A DNA stretch of 64,000 nt, taken from NCBI RefSeq assembly GCF_014284155.1, contig NZ_JACOFZ010000001.1, positions 124,001 to 188,000 of the forward strand, given 5' to 3'. Position 1 is the stretch's first letter. Each line of letters opens with the position of its first letter. The notes beneath the pieces are model-generated. The model had not been told where the DNA came from, searched no databases, and saw only the letters and a list, made by a program, of their open reading frames with translations. Positions 9,494 to 18,993 of the stretch are shown in pieces. Position numbers and translations under genes: made by a program. This DNA is from Affinundibacterium nitidum. Lineage in GTDB: Bacteria > Pseudomonadota > Gammaproteobacteria > Burkholderiales > Burkholderiaceae_D.

Positions 9494-10005
9494 TACAAAA
9501 AATAGCGATTCTCGGTGCAGAATCCTCCGGTAAATCGGTCTTGGCCGAGGCGTTAGCGAGGCGTTTTAAGACGATTTGGGTGCCAGAGTATTTACGTGAA
9601 TTTGTCGATCATCATCAGCGTGTTCCTCGTTCGGAAGAGCAATTACATATCGCACAAACTCAACGCAAGCGTGAACTTGAGTTGAGCGAAAGTGCGAAGG
9701 ACTATCTGTTTTGCGACACAACTCCTCTCATGACCGCGCTATATAGTCGCCATTATTTCGAGGAACTAGACCCTGAATTGTTGCAGTTAGAGAAGCAACA
9801 CGACTATGCTTTCACCATCGTCACTGCACCAGACTTTCCATGGACAGCGGATGGTTTGCAACGTGAGTCGCCCGCTGTCAGACAGCGTGTGCATGAGGAA
9901 TTGTTAGATATTCTGGACTCACGTGAGATCCCCTTCATGTTGGTCGAAGGGGCTTTGGAGCAGCGTATAACGCAAGTAGATTTTGCACTGCAATTTCTAA
10001 ACTAA
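9490..10005 (+). CDS. NadR-type ribosylnicotinamide kinase domain protein
   Basis: 171 residues, a single P-loop kinase domain. Walker A is GAESSGKS (residues about 9-16), the form seen in the NadR kinase domain. It is followed by VPEYLREFV and a FCDTTPLMTALYSRHYF segment typical of that family. It corresponds to the C-terminal kinase half of E. coli NadR, without the DNA-binding or NMN-adenylyltransferase parts. Expected reaction: ATP-dependent phosphorylation of nicotinamide riboside to NMN. It overlaps pnuC by four bases and the two form a two-gene salvage operon ending at a strong terminator. Confidence 0.88.
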   Translation: MIQKIAILGAESSGKSVLAEALARRFKTIWVPEYLREFVDHHQRVPRSEEQLHIAQTQRKRELELSESAKDYLFCDTTPLMTALYSRHYFEELDPELLQLEKQHDYAFTIVTAPDFPWTADGLQRESPAVRQRVHEELLDILDSREIPFMLVEGALEQRITQVDFALQFLN

Positions 10006-10016
10006 AAGTGCGATAG

Positions 10017-10056
10017 AAAAAAGCGCTCAAACCTTACAGTGTGAGCGCTTTTTTTT
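10017..10056. terminator. Bidirectional terminator between the NadR-type kinase gene and rpoD
   Basis: AAAAAAGCGCTCA pairs with TGAGCGCTTTTTT across a 12-base loop, with A-run and T-run on opposite sides. It can therefore serve the kinase gene (+) and rpoD (-). Confidence 0.92.
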
Positions 10057-10078
10057 CGATCATATTTTCGCAGAGAGC

Positions 10079-12865
10079 TTAATTATTCTCTAGCAAGCTC
10101 TTTAATTGTTCCATGCGAGAAGGGTGACGTAATTTCTTCATCGCTTTGGCTTCGATCTGGCGAATCCGTTCGCGGGTGACGTCGAACTGATTGCCGACTT
10201 CTTCCAGTGTATGATCGCTCGCCATTTCAAGGCCGAAACGCATACGGAGAACTTTAGCTTCGCGAGGGCTCAATGCATCCAATACTTCTTTCAGCTTGTT
10301 CTGAACTGATGCCTGCATCGCTGCTTGCATAGGCGAGAGTGTTACGTTGTCTTCAATAAAATCGCCTAACTGAGAATCGCCATCGTCACCAATCGGTACA
10401 TCTAGAGACACTGGTTCTTTGGCGATCTTCAGAATCTCACGAACCTTGATTTCTGGCAGGTCCATCTTTTCTGCGATTAAGGCTGGGTCAGGCTCGATAC
10501 CATTTTGTTGCAAACATTGGCGCTTGATGCGATTAAGTTTGTTGATGGTCTCAATCATATGCACTGGAACACGGATCGTACGTGCTTGATCAGCGATTGC
10601 ACGAGAAATCGCCTGACGAATCCACCAAGTTGCATAGGTCGAGAACTTGTAACCTCGGCGGTATTCAAACTTATCTACAGCTTTGAGTAGACCGATATTG
10701 CCTTCCTGGATTAGATCCAAGAACTGCATGCCGCGATTAATGTATTTCTTCGCGATCGAAATCACCAAGCGCAAGTTTGCTTCTGTCATCGCCGCTTTTG
10801 CTTCACGTGTGCGTTTTTCTGCAGAAATCATTTTCTTGTGGATCGCACGTAGATCGCTCAATGGCAGTTTCGCTTCTTGTTCCAAGACGATCAAACGCCC
10901 TTGCAATTCACGTGCTGCATGGATATGACGCTTCAGTATCGCTCCATATGCTTCTTTCGCTTCCGTTTCGCTTTCTAGCCAATTACGGTTAGTGGCATTT
11001 TGCATGAAGTTCGCGATGAAATAGGCGCGAGGCATGCCGCATCGATCGACCATTAACTCCAATATGCGTTTTTCGGTTTGACGTAGCTCGGTCATTTGCT
11101 TACGCAAGATATCGCACCATTTTTCGGTCGTCTTCACGCTAAAACGAATGCTTTCCATTTCTTGCGTTACTTTTTCTTGTGCGGCTTGGTAAGCTTTTGA
11201 CTGATAAGCATTTTTCTCAATCTCAGCAAACATATCATCGAAGCTCAACTTGATCACAGCAAATTTTTCCATTGCTGTTTGCTTCATTTGTGCTAACTGT
11301 TCTGCTGATAAAGAGTTGCCGGTTTCACCCGCACCGCCTTCTTCCTCGTCTTCTTCTTCGAGATCATCCGCATCTGCGCTAGCTTCAACACTAACAGGTA
11401 AATCGAGTGATTCGGGAACGTGGAAGCCATCGATGACGTCGTCAATAATGAGATCGTCATTGCGAACTTTTTCGGCTGTATTCAAAACTTCTTTGATGAC
11501 AGAAGGGCAGGCAGAAATCGCTTGCAACATGTCTTTGAGGCCGCCCTCAATACGTTTAGCAATTTCAATTTCGCCACTGCGCGTCAACAATTCTGCGCCA
11601 CCCATTTCACGCATATACATACGTACGGGATCTGTTGTGCGGCCAAAGTCTGAGTCGACAGTTGATAATGCTACCGCTGCGGTCGCTTCGGCATCATCAT
11701 CGCTAACGCTCGTTACTACATTGTCCGACAAAAGCAGCATCGTGGCGTCAGGAGCTTGGTCATAAACCGCGATACCGACGTCGTTGAGTGTGCTGATAAT
11801 GCTTTGAATCATTTCTGGATCATCGACATTCTCTGGCAAATGATCATTAATTTCTGCGTGTGTCAGATAACTGCGGTCTTTGCCGAGTTGTATCAATTTA
11901 GTCAGGCGTTGGCGGTATTCCTCTAACTGTTCTTTGCTCGCTTCGTTTGCCACCGCTTTGCCTGCACGTACACGGGCTGCGCGCTTTAATTCTGACGATT
12001 CGACTGCGTTAAAAGCATGAATTTCATCGTTATAGACCTGTGGTGAAGATGGCTTACGACCGCGACGTGCAGCCTCTTTGACTGTGGGCAAAGTGTAGGC
12101 GGAAGTGTCTATGTCGGCGATCGTTGTGTTGCGAACCTCATCGCTTGCTGAACTTTCACCACTTGTCTTTACTGAGTCGTTTGCGGAGACAATGTTCGTT
12201 TTTGCTGGCCGCGCTTTTGTCTTGGTGGTCTTGGTATCTGTTTCATTTGCATCGACCAAAACGTCCGAGGTAGAACTCAGTTGTTGTGTTTCAACTTCCG
12301 TCACATTGGTTGTGACGGCAACTTCCGTTTGCTCATTGGAGACTGAAATTGAACGTTTCTTTTTGACTTTGACAACGGCTTTTGAAGTAATTGACGCAAC
12401 TTGCATGCTTCCATCTTCATTGACAATGACGGCATTGGCATCTGCCGTATTTAGCGATAATTGTTCGTCGATTGGTGCCGTGATTTCGATGCTTTGTGCA
12501 GCGTCTTTTTTCTCACTATTCGCTGGTGCGTTCACTTCAACGATAGTTGGAGTATCAGTATTTTCGTTACCGTCCAATGTGTCTACCGCATCCACGGTTT
12601 TTTCGCTGGCGGGTGCGGCAAGGCGAGAACGGCGTTTTGTCACTACTGTGACAGACTGTACTTGCGTACGAATTACATCACCAGAATCGAGCTCTGGCGA
12701 TTCAGTCAATACAGGAAGTTCGAAAGTTCTAGTCTCAGCTTGAATATTCTTTGCTTTAACACCGGCAACTGCTTTGCCGAGTTTGATGGTTTTAGTCTTA
12801 CCAGAGGCCGCTTCATCTTTTGAAGTGACTGATTGCGATGTGGATGATGTTAAGCTGTTTTTCAT
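10079..12865 (-). CDS. rpoD: RNA polymerase primary sigma factor (sigma-70) with long N-terminal extension
   Basis: I chose ATG 12865 ([11 protein letters not shown]), giving 928 residues. The upstream TTG at 12937 would add an unlikely hydrophobic leader. No good Shine-Dalgarno is visible. Residues about 1-300 are a low-complexity, Thr/Val/Ser/Ala-rich extension with basic islands (KRRSR, KVKKKRS). Region 1.1 begins near 305 ([15 protein letters not shown]); an acidic run (EEEDEEEGG) sits in the non-conserved region. Regions 2.1-2.4 (about 695-775) include [15 protein letters not shown], and region 4.2 ends the protein ([17 protein letters not shown]). E. coli RpoD has 613 residues. dnaG and rpsU are not adjacent, unlike the classical operon. 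Confidence 0.96.
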   Translation of the reverse strand: MKNSLTSSTSQSVTSKDEAASGKTKTIKLGKAVAGVKAKNIQAETRTFELPVLTESPELDSGDVIRTQVQSVTVVTKRRSRLAAPASEKTVDAVDTLDGNENTDTPTIVEVNAPANSEKKDAAQSIEITAPIDEQLSLNTADANAVIVNEDGSMQVASITSKAVVKVKKKRSISVSNEQTEVAVTTNVTEVETQQLSSTSDVLVDANETDTKTTKTKARPAKTNIVSANDSVKTSGESSASDEVRNTTIADIDTSAYTLPTVKEAARRGRKPSSPQVYNDEIHAFNAVESSELKRAARVRAGKAVANEASKEQLEEYRQRLTKLIQLGKDRSYLTHAEINDHLPENVDDPEMIQSIISTLNDVGIAVYDQAPDATMLLLSDNVVTSVSDDDAEATAAVALSTVDSDFGRTTDPVRMYMREMGGAELLTRSGEIEIAKRIEGGLKDMLQAISACPSVIKEVLNTAEKVRNDDLIIDDVIDGFHVPESLDLPVSVEASADADDLEEEDEEEGGAGETGNSLSAEQLAQMKQTAMEKFAVIKLSFDDMFAEIEKNAYQSKAYQAAQEKVTQEMESIRFSVKTTEKWCDILRKQMTELRQTEKRILELMVDRCGMPRAYFIANFMQNATNRNWLESETEAKEAYGAILKRHIHAARELQGRLIVLEQEAKLPLSDLRAIHKKMISAEKRTREAKAAMTEANLRLVISIAKKYINRGMQFLDLIQEGNIGLLKAVDKFEYRRGYKFSTYATWWIRQAISRAIADQARTIRVPVHMIETINKLNRIKRQCLQQNGIEPDPALIAEKMDLPEIKVREILKIAKEPVSLDVPIGDDGDSQLGDFIEDNVTLSPMQAAMQASVQNKLKEVLDALSPREAKVLRMRFGLEMASDHTLEEVGNQFDVTRERIRQIEAKAMKKLRHPSRMEQLKSLLENN

Positions 12866-12940
12866 GTAACGAATTAAGTGCGACAACAAGTGCCAATCAA
12901 GTTTGGATGGCAACAACAAAAGCAATAGGTAAACCAACGC

Positions 12941-12986
12941 AAAAAATATCCCCGTTCCAGCATTGTGAAATGCGGGAAGAATGGGG
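12941..12986 (-). terminator. Terminator-like hairpin in the rpoD leader (proximal)
   Basis: Read on the minus strand, nested arms (GGGG/CCCC at the base, then GGAA/TTCC, then GCATT/AATGC with a TCAC loop) are followed by ATATTTTTT (complement of 12941-12949). It lies about 75 bases before the rpoD start. Confidence 0.5.
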
Positions 12987-13000
12987 CTTGTCTATCAATG

Positions 13001-13024
13001 AAATAAAAAACCCGCGGTTGCGGG
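13001..13024 (-). terminator. Intrinsic terminator in the rpoD leader (distal)
   Basis: On the minus strand CCCGC-AACC-GCGGG is followed by TTTTTTATTT, a compact classical terminator. It faces leftward, although no annotated gene lies just upstream of it on that strand. It lies about 45-60 bases after a strong minus-strand promoter. Confidence 0.75.
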
Positions 13025-13070
13025 CAATTTGTTGATGTGTTTTTTTTGCGTATATTTATGCGAGGTCGGG

Positions 13071-13099
13071 ATTATCCACGGCTTCACCTTTCTTGACAA
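13071..13099 (-). promoter_or_regulatory. Sigma-70 promoter upstream of rpoD (minus strand)
   Basis: On the minus strand TTGTCA (13094-13099) and GATAAT (13071-13076) are separated by exactly 17 bases. Transcription from about 13064 would run into the terminator at 13001-13024 after about 60 bases, and into a second hairpin before rpoD. It is thus either the promoter of an attenuated rpoD leader or of a short RNA. The rest of 12866-13343 contains no gene; the serS promoter is probably the TACAAT at 13302-13307. Confidence 0.6.
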
Positions 13100-13241
13100 G
13101 CGAAACCGCGATTTTAGAAGCATAATTTTACAGTTCAAGATTTTGAGTTTTGTCTTGTTGTTGAGAAAAAAGTAAGCAAACTTTGATTGGGTTTGATGTG
13201 GGGTGTGACTTGAATCAAAGTTTGAGCCACTAATATCGTAG

Positions 13242-14636
<1,395 letters not shown>

Positions 14637-14688
14637 TTATAGAGCGAGATTAGAAAGTCTAATTCTCATTGGTCCTTTAATATTAAAC

Positions 14689-14718
14689 AAAAGCCCGCAC
14701 ATTTGCGGGCTTTTTTTT
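14689..14718 (+). terminator. Intrinsic terminator of serS
   Basis: AAAAGCCCGCA pairs with TGCGGGCTTTT across CATT/ATT bases, followed by eight T. It may also serve the convergent EAL-GGDEF gene through the A-run on the other strand. Confidence 0.92.
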
Positions 14719-14737
14719 GTTCAGGCGCGAGAGGCTA

Positions 14738-16591
14738 TCATTGGTGTCTTTCACATTCAGTCCTTCGATCGATGAATAAGCTGTTGCCGTGAATTTTTTT
14801 TGCTTGTTTCTTCGAGTCTGCAGCTGCAACAGAAATCTCATGATGCGATTGGAATCGTTGAGATGGTACCGGGATCACGCCCAGCGATAGAGAAATGAGT
14901 GGATAAAATGTTTTTTTGCCCTGCCGGTCCTCGCTGATGTAACCACCTTGCTCTCTATCCTCGTGGCTGTAGAAATCACCTATTGATTGTTCAAAGCGTC
15001 TCAGAATTTGTCTGCATCGATTTTCCCAATCTTCGCTATGAAAAAGGATAATAAAATCGTCGCCGCCAATATGGCCAATAAAATCCTCATTTGAGTCACA
15101 AAACTCACGCAAGATCGCGCTCGTCAACTGGATAACTTCATCACCTTTCTGATAGCCGTAGACATCATTAAAAGGTTTGAAGTGGTCTAAGTCTGCGTAG
15201 CACGCCGCAAAGGTGCTTTGAGTTGTAAGTAGTTGATCGATGTGTTGATTGATAGCGACGTTGCCAGGTAATTGGGTCAGTGGATTCGCATATCTTGCAG
15301 CCTCAATTTGCATCTGGGTGATTGTGCGCATCAATTCTGGTCCAGTAACCATACCGATATAGCGACCATCTTCGGTAATGAGGATGCCGTTGATGAGTTG
15401 ATCTGGGTCGGCCTCCACGATCACGTGGCTGACTTGATGTAAACTCGTCTCGTGATCGACCACTACTGGGTCACGGTCCATGAATAAAGAGCATGGCTTC
15501 TTGCCATACAGTTCGCGTTGAAATGGTCGTGAAAAGCGATCAACCATGTTGTGTCGATTGATAATGCCTACTGGTATGCCTTCGTTAACGATAGGAATGA
15601 CCTTGAGCTGTCTATCACTCAAGAATAGGTTTTCGACGTCGTTGTTAAGCGTTTGTGAGTTGACCGTCTGAGGTGATTTAATCAGATCTCGAATGGTGCT
15701 CATTGGTTTACTCTTTTGCGGTTCCGGCAATGGCTTGCGAACACGACTATGTGTGATGCTACGCGCGACCTCCGCTGAAATTGCTTTGGCCGGAGAGGCA
15801 TGTGGTTTAGCGATGTGATATCCCTGGCCGCAAGAAACGCCGAGGTCTCTGACAGCAATAAGCTCGCCATGTGTTTCAATTCCTTCAGCGATAACTTTCG
15901 TTGCAGACTGGATCGCGATACTTTGAATTGATCTTACAAACTGCATTTTCACCGGATCTTTGTCAATTCCTTGAATAAAGTGCATATCGATTTTGACGTA
16001 TTCAGGTTTTAACTCTGACCACAAGCGAAGGCTGGAAAACCCTTCCCCCAAATCATCAATTGCGATTTGAAATCCCATGTTTCTATAATGCTGTACAGCC
16101 TCTTGTAGCACAGCGTAATCATGAGTTGGTTGGTACTCAGTAAGCTCGATGATTACTCTGTCGGGCTGAATGCCGAGCTCATGAATGTAATCGAGTGTCT
16201 CGCCATGTTTAGCATCACGCTGAAGGAGGCATTCGGGACTCACGTTGAGAAAGAGCTTGCCCGGTAGCTCTAAAGCCTTGAATTGCTCAAGTACTACCCT
16301 TCGGCAAAGATGTTCCACGCGTACTGTTAAGTTATTCTCCCAAGCGGCTTGAAACAGTTTGATTGGTGAATGAAGAATACTATCCGAAGGGCCGCGTATT
16401 AAGCCCTCGTACCCAAGTATGGTGCCACGACCTAGGTCAATAATCGGTTGAAACCGTGCACTTAAACGTTTCCTCTGGATGATGTCCAAGAGTTCACGCT
16501 GAGTATCATGAGCCGTTTGGTGATCCGATAATGTCACTCCATCTGTCTGTACATGATGGGCGGTCTGGTTTAGAACAATTTGATCATCCAT
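14738..16591 (-). CDS. EAL-CBS-GGDEF cyclic-di-GMP signalling protein
   Basis: 617 residues in the unusual order EAL (about 35-275), a CBS pair (about 290-425), then GGDEF (about 435-610). The EAL signature reads YEGLIRG, with the metal-binding Glu (residue 62) kept. Other phosphodiesterase residues are present: FLNVSP, IELTE, DDLGEGFSS, YVKID, AEGIET, GQGYHIA. The cyclase active site is GGDDF (about 508), intact. So both synthesis and breakdown of c-di-GMP look possible; the CBS pair may sense a nucleotide. No transmembrane segment is visible, so it is cytosolic. It is transcribed alone and toward serS. Confidence 0.92.
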   Translation of the reverse strand: MDDQIVLNQTAHHVQTDGVTLSDHQTAHDTQRELLDIIQRKRLSARFQPIIDLGRGTILGYEGLIRGPSDSILHSPIKLFQAAWENNLTVRVEHLCRRVVLEQFKALELPGKLFLNVSPECLLQRDAKHGETLDYIHELGIQPDRVIIELTEYQPTHDYAVLQEAVQHYRNMGFQIAIDDLGEGFSSLRLWSELKPEYVKIDMHFIQGIDKDPVKMQFVRSIQSIAIQSATKVIAEGIETHGELIAVRDLGVSCGQGYHIAKPHASPAKAISAEVARSITHSRVRKPLPEPQKSKPMSTIRDLIKSPQTVNSQTLNNDVENLFLSDRQLKVIPIVNEGIPVGIINRHNMVDRFSRPFQRELYGKKPCSLFMDRDPVVVDHETSLHQVSHVIVEADPDQLINGILITEDGRYIGMVTGPELMRTITQMQIEAARYANPLTQLPGNVAINQHIDQLLTTQSTFAACYADLDHFKPFNDVYGYQKGDEVIQLTSAILREFCDSNEDFIGHIGGDDFIILFHSEDWENRCRQILRRFEQSIGDFYSHEDREQGGYISEDRQGKKTFYPLISLSLGVIPVPSQRFQSHHEISVAAADSKKQAKKIHGNSLFIDRRTECERHQ

Positions 16592-17043
16592 ATTTGGTAC
16601 TCACTTTCAAAGCTTGGAAATTTGCGCCTTAAATTTTCTGTGCTGTGAAAAAGAGTAAGTGCTAAATGTGACTTCCTTATGTCAGAGGATTGCTGATTTG
16701 TTTTTCAAGTGGAGAGTGCAAATTTAAAATATATCTTTAATATGTGATTTCAGTAGATTTCATATATTTGAGGTCGTGCTCATTCAGAGATTTTGTTATA
16801 TGAAAAACAGGCGTAACAAATCTACAGAAAATGCTAGTTGAAATACTTAGTAAGTTTACTCTAAATGCCGCATGCTTATTAGCTTTGCAAGTGAAAATGG
16901 CCTTTAGCGCTATGTATATTCAACAAATAAAGTGAAAAGTGTAAGCTTTATAAGCCTTTCGGGCTTGACCTTGCCAAAAAAACAGGCTACCAAACCGATT
17001 TGATCTTTGCTACAATCGCACGCTTGACTGCATTTGGTAGTTT
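16592..17043. other. Intergenic stretch before tRNA-Ser
   Basis: About 450 AT-rich bases without a credible reading frame. The only element I can point to is a -10-like TACAAT at 17011-17016, about 28 bases before the tRNA, with a poor -35. It also contains the promoter of the minus-strand EAL-GGDEF gene, which I could not locate. Confidence 0.4.
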
Positions 17044-17134
17044 GGAAAGATGGCAGAGTGGTCGAATGCACCGGACTCGAAATCCGGCATACGTTTATGA
17101 CGTATCCAGGGTTCAAATCCCTGTCTTTCCGCCA
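17044..17134 (+). tRNA. tRNA-Ser(CGA)
   Basis: Acceptor arms GGAAAGA and TCTTTCC pair, followed by discriminator G and an encoded CCA (17132-17134). The anticodon loop CTCGAAA gives anticodon CGA (reads UCG). A long variable arm (ATACG/CGTAT) is typical of a class II serine tRNA. The T-arm GGTTCAAATCC is present. Confidence 0.97.
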
Positions 17135-17416
17135 TTCAAACAAATGAGAGCCGGAATTGACGCAGATCAATCGGCTTGAACTTGAGTCAAACCCCCATCA
17201 GATTTATGTGTTCTATTAGAGCTTTGCTCAAGAAATGATTCTAACGAATCATGCAAAACTAATGACAAACTTGCTGTTTGACACGATTTCTGATTTGAAA
17301 CGAGGCGATTCTGTAGTTTTATTACCAGAGTCGACATTATAAGAAGCGACCAAATTACCCGTACTTTGGCGCATACAGATGTAATTGGCTGTATTTTGTG
17401 AAGAGTGAGTAAAACA

Positions 17417-17707
17417 ATGGCAAATCTATTAGATCTGAAGTCTGACGATTTTGATTACAATCCAAACAACCTGTTGGATACCTTGATCAAACAATTGAAT
17501 TTGAAAAATGACGCAGCACTGTCCAGAGCCTTGGAAGTTGCTCCTCCGGTCATTAGTAAAATTCGTCATCACCATCTCCCAGTTGGTGCTTCTTTGTTGA
17601 TTCGTATGCACGAAATCAGCGATTTGAGCATCAAGGACCTGCGTGCTTTGATGGGCGATCGCCGTGAGAAATTCCGTATTGGCGATCAAGTTATTCGCGT
17701 CGATTAA
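17417..17707 (+). CDS. Small helix-turn-helix protein of unknown role
   Basis: The start is ATG 17417 (MANLLDLKSDDFDYN), giving 96 residues; GTG 17405 is an alternative adding four residues. The middle (LNLKNDAALSRALEVAPPVISKIRHHHLPVG) resembles a lambda-repressor-type HTH: the second helix AALSRALEV and recognition segment PPVISKIRH are visible. So it probably binds DNA. No effector or catalytic domain is attached. It is monocistronic, ending in a 16-bp-stem terminator. I recall similar stand-alone HTH proteins in Oxalobacteraceae but know of no assigned function. Confidence 0.75.
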   Translation: MANLLDLKSDDFDYNPNNLLDTLIKQLNLKNDAALSRALEVAPPVISKIRHHHLPVGASLLIRMHEISDLSIKDLRALMGDRREKFRIGDQVIRVD

Positions 17708-17727
17708 TCGGCTAGATTTCAAATATA

Positions 17728-17770
17728 CAAAGGGACCAAATCAGCGATGATTTGGTCCCTTTGTCTTTTG
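17728..17770 (+). terminator. Intrinsic terminator of the small HTH gene
   Basis: A 16-bp perfect stem built on AAAGGGACCAAATCA, a GCGA tetraloop, then TTGTCTTTT. It lies 20 bases after the stop. Confidence 0.92.
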
Positions 17771-17945
17771 GGCAGTCAAGAAGTGACTCTCATTGTGATT
17801 TCATTGTTGCTTTAAAGTAGTCGTAGATAAAGCGGTTGCGTAGTCACTTTGTATGTCTCTTCAGGCCTCGTAAGGCTTAAATTCCCTGGGATACCACGAT
17901 ATGTTTGTGTTTGCGCTGATGTTCAGTGGATTATGATTAACTAAA

Positions 17946-17974
17946 TTGCCTTACGGAAAAATACCGTCTATGAT
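17946..17974 (+). promoter_or_regulatory. Promoter of the AAA-ATPase gene
   Basis: TTGCCT (17946-17951) and TATGAT (17969-17974) are separated by 17 bases. The spacer contains an inverted repeat ACGG...CCGT (17953-17956 / 17964-17967), a possible operator. The gene begins 41 bases beyond the -10. Confidence 0.55.
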
Positions 17975-18014
17975 GAAAAACAGATGGTGAACCTAGTGTG
18001 ACCAAGGAGGTGAT

Positions 18015-18602
18015 ATGTCGATGCAAATAGCCGGTGTGACGCGCGCTATGCCCGAACACAAAATGCGGCTCTACCCAACCAAGGTGATTAATATTATTGG
18101 TGGGCCAGGCTGCGACAAGTCTTTGTTTTCTTCTGCCATCATTTTGAATCTCAATCTTAGACATAAATCTGTCGAGCAAATTCCTGACTATGCAAAATCC
18201 CTGGTTTGGCAGAAAGATTTTGAGGCTTTACGAAATCAATATCGAGTTGCACAGCGGCAGTTCGAAATGCTAGATCTGCTTGATGGACAAGTTCAATACT
18301 TGGTTACCGAGTGTGCATTGATGCAAGTCCTGTATTACAACGAGAACTATCGTGAAAATATATGCGATGTTGCGAAAACCAAAGAACATATTCTCGATTG
18401 GTACCACCGTCATGACAATATCAACATACTAGTCGAGCGTGGTGATAAAAAATACGTACATACCGGGCGTTTTCAAAGTGAAGAAGAAGCTAAAGTGATC
18501 GATCGAGAGTTGCGCGAGACTTTAGAAAGGGAGCAGATACCATTCATTTCTATGCCCCCAGATGTCACAGCAATCAATAATTTTGCCAGATCTTTACCCT
18601 AG
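18015..18602 (+). CDS. Phage-type AAA/NadR-like ATPase with altered P-loop
   Basis: 195 residues. A full-strength Shine-Dalgarno (AAGGAGGTGAT, 18004-18014) abuts the ATG at 18015; a second ATG at 18021 has more usual spacing. The fold matches small AAA ATPases common in tailed phages and related to NadR-type kinases: IPDYAKSLVW, RVAQRQFEMLD, a late WYHRHDNINILVERGDKKY and GRFQSEEEAKVID. Two key sites differ. Walker A reads GGPGCDKS, with Asp34 where Gly is expected, Lys35 and Ser36 kept. The TDSPLL-type motif reads TECALM. So it may be inactive or have changed chemistry. It sits alone between two tRNA genes, which suggests acquired DNA. Function unknown. Confidence 0.7.
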   Translation: MSMQIAGVTRAMPEHKMRLYPTKVINIIGGPGCDKSLFSSAIILNLNLRHKSVEQIPDYAKSLVWQKDFEALRNQYRVAQRQFEMLDLLDGQVQYLVTECALMQVLYYNENYRENICDVAKTKEHILDWYHRHDNINILVERGDKKYVHTGRFQSEEEAKVIDRELRETLEREQIPFISMPPDVTAINNFARSLP

Positions 18603-18619
18603 GTAGTGGGTAAAAGAAT

Positions 18620-18655
18620 AAAGGCCCGTTATCGTTTAGATGACAGGCCTTTTTC
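18620..18655 (+). terminator. Intrinsic terminator of the AAA-ATPase gene
   Basis: AAAGGCC pairs with GGCCTTT, extended by GTTATC/GATGAC with one G-U, then TTTTT. It ends just before the minus-strand tRNA-Pro. Confidence 0.85.
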
Positions 18656-18660
18656 ATAAT

Positions 18661-18737
<77 letters not shown>

Positions 18738-18853
18738 ACTCTGAGCGGGCGATTATAGGGTATTTACTGTTTTTTTTCCATCGAAAGTTCGTCTCACAAC
18801 ACGGGTTTATAGGTGAGTATCTAATGTTGTTAGGCTCAAGAAAGGGAGTTTTT

Positions 18854-18919
18854 ATGGCTATCGAGCGATTTTTTGATTGTCAGTTGTGGGTGATTGCGGT
18901 GACAATACTGCTTCTGTGA
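18854..18919 (+). CDS. Candidate 21-residue hydrophobic small protein
   Basis: ATG 18854 is preceded at good spacing by AAAGGGAG (18841-18848). The product MAIERFFDCQLWVIAVTILLL has a charged start and a short hydrophobic tail that could span or insert in a membrane. It lies in a 256-base gap between tRNA-Pro and the M14 peptidase gene. Evidence is limited to the ribosome site and composition, so chance is a real possibility. Confidence 0.22.
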   Translation: MAIERFFDCQLWVIAVTILLL

Positions 18920-18993
18920 TACCGCAGCTATCCACCTCCTTTTTTAAAAAAAAACAGCGCAAATCAACAGCGTCCTAATGCCAAGAGAAGAAT

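Noticed and set aside
12105-12743. 212-codon plus-strand frame opposite rpoD
   Set aside because: Lies wholly antisense to the low-complexity rpoD extension; Thr/Val/Ser repeats there make open antisense frames likely. No ribosome site.
16910-17170. 86-codon minus-strand frame across tRNA-Ser
   Set aside because: Runs antisense through the tRNA gene; spurious.
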